Of a stretch of 7,028 nucleotides of DNA, positions 5,804 to 7,028 are shown one piece after another. The notes under the pieces were generated by a model. That model did not search any database and had not been told where the DNA came from. It saw only the letters and a list, made by a program, of their open reading frames with translations. Positions within the stretch are counted from its first letter, which is position 1, and the number at the start of each line of letters is the position of its first letter. Both the position numbers and the translations under genes were made by a program. The stretch comes from Candidatus Methanocomedens sp. (lineage in GTDB: Archaea > Halobacteriota > Methanosarcinia > Methanosarcinales > Methanocomedenaceae), in assembly GCA_009649835.1 (NCBI GenBank), contig PYCK01000061.1, forward strand, positions 1 through 7,028, in the 5' to 3' direction.

Positions 5804-5947
5804 ATGGCAAAAGATAGTGAACTGACCGATGACGAACTGGAGGAGCTTCTGGTGAAGCAGTTTAAGCAGCAGCCTGCGAAATGCAAGATGAAACCTGCTC
5901 TAAAGTTTGTCAAGAAGGACACTGCACCACCGGATGAAAAATTATAG
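5804..5947 (+). CDS. Unrecognised 47-residue charged protein upstream of thrC
   Basis: The frame starts at ATG 5804 and ends at TAG 5945-5947. The product opens with an acidic segment, M-A-K-D-S-E-L-T-D-D-E-L-E-E-L-L (1-16), that should form a helix, then a basic half containing K-Q-F-K-Q-Q-P-A-K-C-K-M-K-P-A-L-K-F-V-K-K (18-38), and ends A-P-P-D-E-K-L. It has one cysteine, no signal peptide and no membrane segment. Coding is supported by the ordered amphipathic composition, with Leu spaced in the acidic helix, and by its position in the same direction 39 bases before thrC. There is no ribosome binding site, so it would be translated leaderless. I do not recognise a family. It could be a small regulator or a protein-binding peptide, but no function can be assigned. 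The main doubt is the lack of comparative evidence. Confidence 0.6.
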   Translation: MAKDSELTDDELEELLVKQFKQQPAKCKMKPALKFVKKDTAPPDEKL

Positions 5948-5974
5948 GGTGTCACAGCAATAATTAAAATGAAA

Positions 5975-5979
5975 GGGAG
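5975..5979 (+). promoter_or_regulatory. Shine-Dalgarno site of thrC
   Basis: GGGAG lies seven bases before ATG 5987, fixing the thrC start just ahead of the zinc-ribbon cysteines. Its presence lets thrC be translated independently on a transcript shared with the 47-residue gene. Confidence 0.65.
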
Positions 5980-5986
5980 AAGTAAA

Positions 5987-7028
5987 ATGGTATATGTAAC
6001 AGGTTTTCGATGTTTCAAATGCGGCAAGCACCATCTACCAAGTGAGATTGAGAGCAAACCAATTCCCAGGTGTTCTGGATGTAACTCAGGACTGGATGCC
6101 GAATATGATTATGATTCTATAAGGAAATCCCTCCTTACTGACCCGTTCAAGCGGGCGAGCCCCACCCACTGGAAATACTGGGCGTTCTTGCCTGTGATGG
6201 ACCTGTCCAATGTCATTACCATGGGTGAGGGGGGCACGCCCCTGCTTGAGAACAATTCGCTTACCCGGGACATAGGATGCAGGCGGATGCTGGTGAAATA
6301 CGAGGCCATGAACCCTACAGGCTCTTTTAAGGACCGGGGCTCGTCCCTTGAGATCACCAAGGCGATAGAGTATGGAAAGGAGAAGGTGGTATTGGCCTCT
6401 ACAGGCAATATGGGTGCTTCGGTGGCGGCATATGCTGCTTTTGCCGGGCTTGAATGTATCGTGTTTGTGCCTAATATTGTGGCTGCGGCCAAGATCAAGC
6501 AGATTAGGGCGTACGGGGCTGATATCCGGTTTGTGGATGGCGATTACTCACTGGCGATGAAGCAGGCCGAGGAGTATGTGATAGCACACACGGATTCGTT
6601 CCTCACAGGTGATTATCCCTGGAGGGGAGAGGGGACCAAGACCGTCGGCTTTGAGATAGCTGACCAGTTATACTGGCGTGTGCCTGATGTGATTGTTGCA
6701 CCTATAGGTAACGGGACTCTTATCTGGGGTATTTTCGAGGCCTTCATAGACATGTACGAGGTGGGTATCATAGAGCACAAACCGACTTTTATAGGTGTAC
6801 AGGTTGAGGCATGCCGCCCGGTTGTGGATGCCTGGGAGAATAATTCCATGGAGATCATTCCTGTGGAGGATCCTGAGACTGTGGCTACTGCCATTGCCTG
6901 TGGTGACCCTATTGACGGGCTGGGGGCTTTGTGTGCTATTCGGGAGACTGGGGGGCAGGCTGTGAGTGTTTCTGATGATGAGGTGATTGAGGTGCGGGAT
7001 TTTCTGGCAGGGCATGGTATTTTTGTTG
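5987..7028 (+). CDS. thrC: Threonine synthase (PLP-dependent), 3' end outside window
   Basis: Threonine synthase converts O-phospho-L-homoserine to L-threonine and phosphate, the last step of threonine synthesis, in the cytosol. The visible 347 codons show an N-terminal zinc ribbon (C9-x2-C12, C29-x2-C32), the T-M-G-E-G-G-T-P-L substrate segment (78-86), the PLP lysine K115 in N-P-T-G-S-F-K-D-R-G, the S-T-G-N-M-G-A-S loop (138-145) that contacts PLP, and the glycine-rich phosphate loop P-I-G-N-G-T (239-244). Archaeal ThrC is about 400 residues, so some 50 remain beyond the edge. Cysteate synthase, a ThrC-derived enzyme of coenzyme M synthesis in this lineage, was considered, but it lacks the intact N-P-T-G-S-F-K-D-R-G. 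Other fold type II lyases are less likely given the zinc ribbon. The coding strand becomes notably G-rich over C toward the right end. Confidence 0.88.
   Translation, partial: MVYVTGFRCFKCGKHHLPSEIESKPIPRCSGCNSGLDAEYDYDSIRKSLLTDPFKRASPTHWKYWAFLPVMDLSNVITMGEGGTPLLENNSLTRDIGCRRMLVKYEAMNPTGSFKDRGSSLEITKAIEYGKEKVVLASTGNMGASVAAYAAFAGLECIVFVPNIVAAAKIKQIRAYGADIRFVDGDYSLAMKQAEEYVIAHTDSFLTGDYPWRGEGTKTVGFEIADQLYWRVPDVIVAPIGNGTLIWGIFEAFIDMYEVGIIEHKPTFIGVQVEACRPVVDAWENNSMEIIPVEDPETVATAIACGDPIDGLGALCAIRETGGQAVSVSDDEVIEVRDFLAGHGIFV

Noticed and set aside
5797..6057. Minus-strand 86-codon frame across the small gene and the thrC start
   Set aside because: It is the antisense of the 47-residue gene and the zinc-ribbon start of thrC; its Ser-rich run is just the complement of the acidic helix codons.
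5987..7028. Cysteate synthase of coenzyme M synthesis
   Set aside because: The intact N-P-T-G-S-F-K-D-R-G motif matches threonine synthase; the cysteate enzyme as I recall it has a different sequence around the lysine.

Overview
The window reads as chromosomal DNA of a methanogenic or methane/alkane-oxidising archaeon of the Methanosarcinales type. The diagnostic genes are an adjacent hdrE-hdrD pair (membrane-bound, cytochrome b-containing heterodisulfide reductase, typical of methanophenazine-using lineages) and the three genes specific to the archaeal modified mevalonate pathway. TATA-like promoters, purine-rich Shine-Dalgarno sites and tightly packed genes fit this. I cannot name the genus from sequence alone.

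Left part, minus strand (3153 down to 1): a four-gene operon in the order UbiD-family decarboxylase, phosphomevalonate dehydratase (aconitase X) large subunit, its small subunit, and the N-terminal part of a site-2-protease-like membrane metalloprotease that runs off the left edge. Junctions are 4 bp apart, about 1 bp overlapping (if an AUU start is used) and 4 bp overlapping (ATGA), so translation is probably coupled. The first three gene products convert mevalonate 5-phosphate to trans-anhydromevalonate 5-phosphate and then to isopentenyl phosphate, which feeds archaeal lipid and isoprenoid cofactor synthesis.

Centre (3154-3397): a 244 bp divergent intergenic region with TATA-like boxes for both directions, an imperfect inverted repeat, and on the plus strand a leader with a possible 24-codon upstream ORF that overlaps the hdrE start.

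Right part, plus strand: hdrE (3398-4147) and hdrD (4149-5528), separated by one base, followed by a strong hairpin-plus-T-run terminator (5537-5568). Together they would reduce the CoM-S-S-CoB heterodisulfide with electrons from methanophenazine, or run in reverse in an oxidiser. Next comes a 275 bp AT-rich gap holding a 60 bp near-perfect inverted repeat built of 9 bp units. After it come a 47-residue unrecognised small protein gene (5804-5947) and a threonine synthase gene (5987 onward) that is cut by the right edge.

The main points for a second look are the apparent non-canonical AUU start of the dehydratase small subunit, the upstream ORF before hdrE, the 60 bp hairpin repeat, the unannotated small gene in front of thrC, and the coupling of a membrane protease to the mevalonate operon. 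I see no mobile element with a transposase, no CRISPR array, and no rRNA or tRNA gene.
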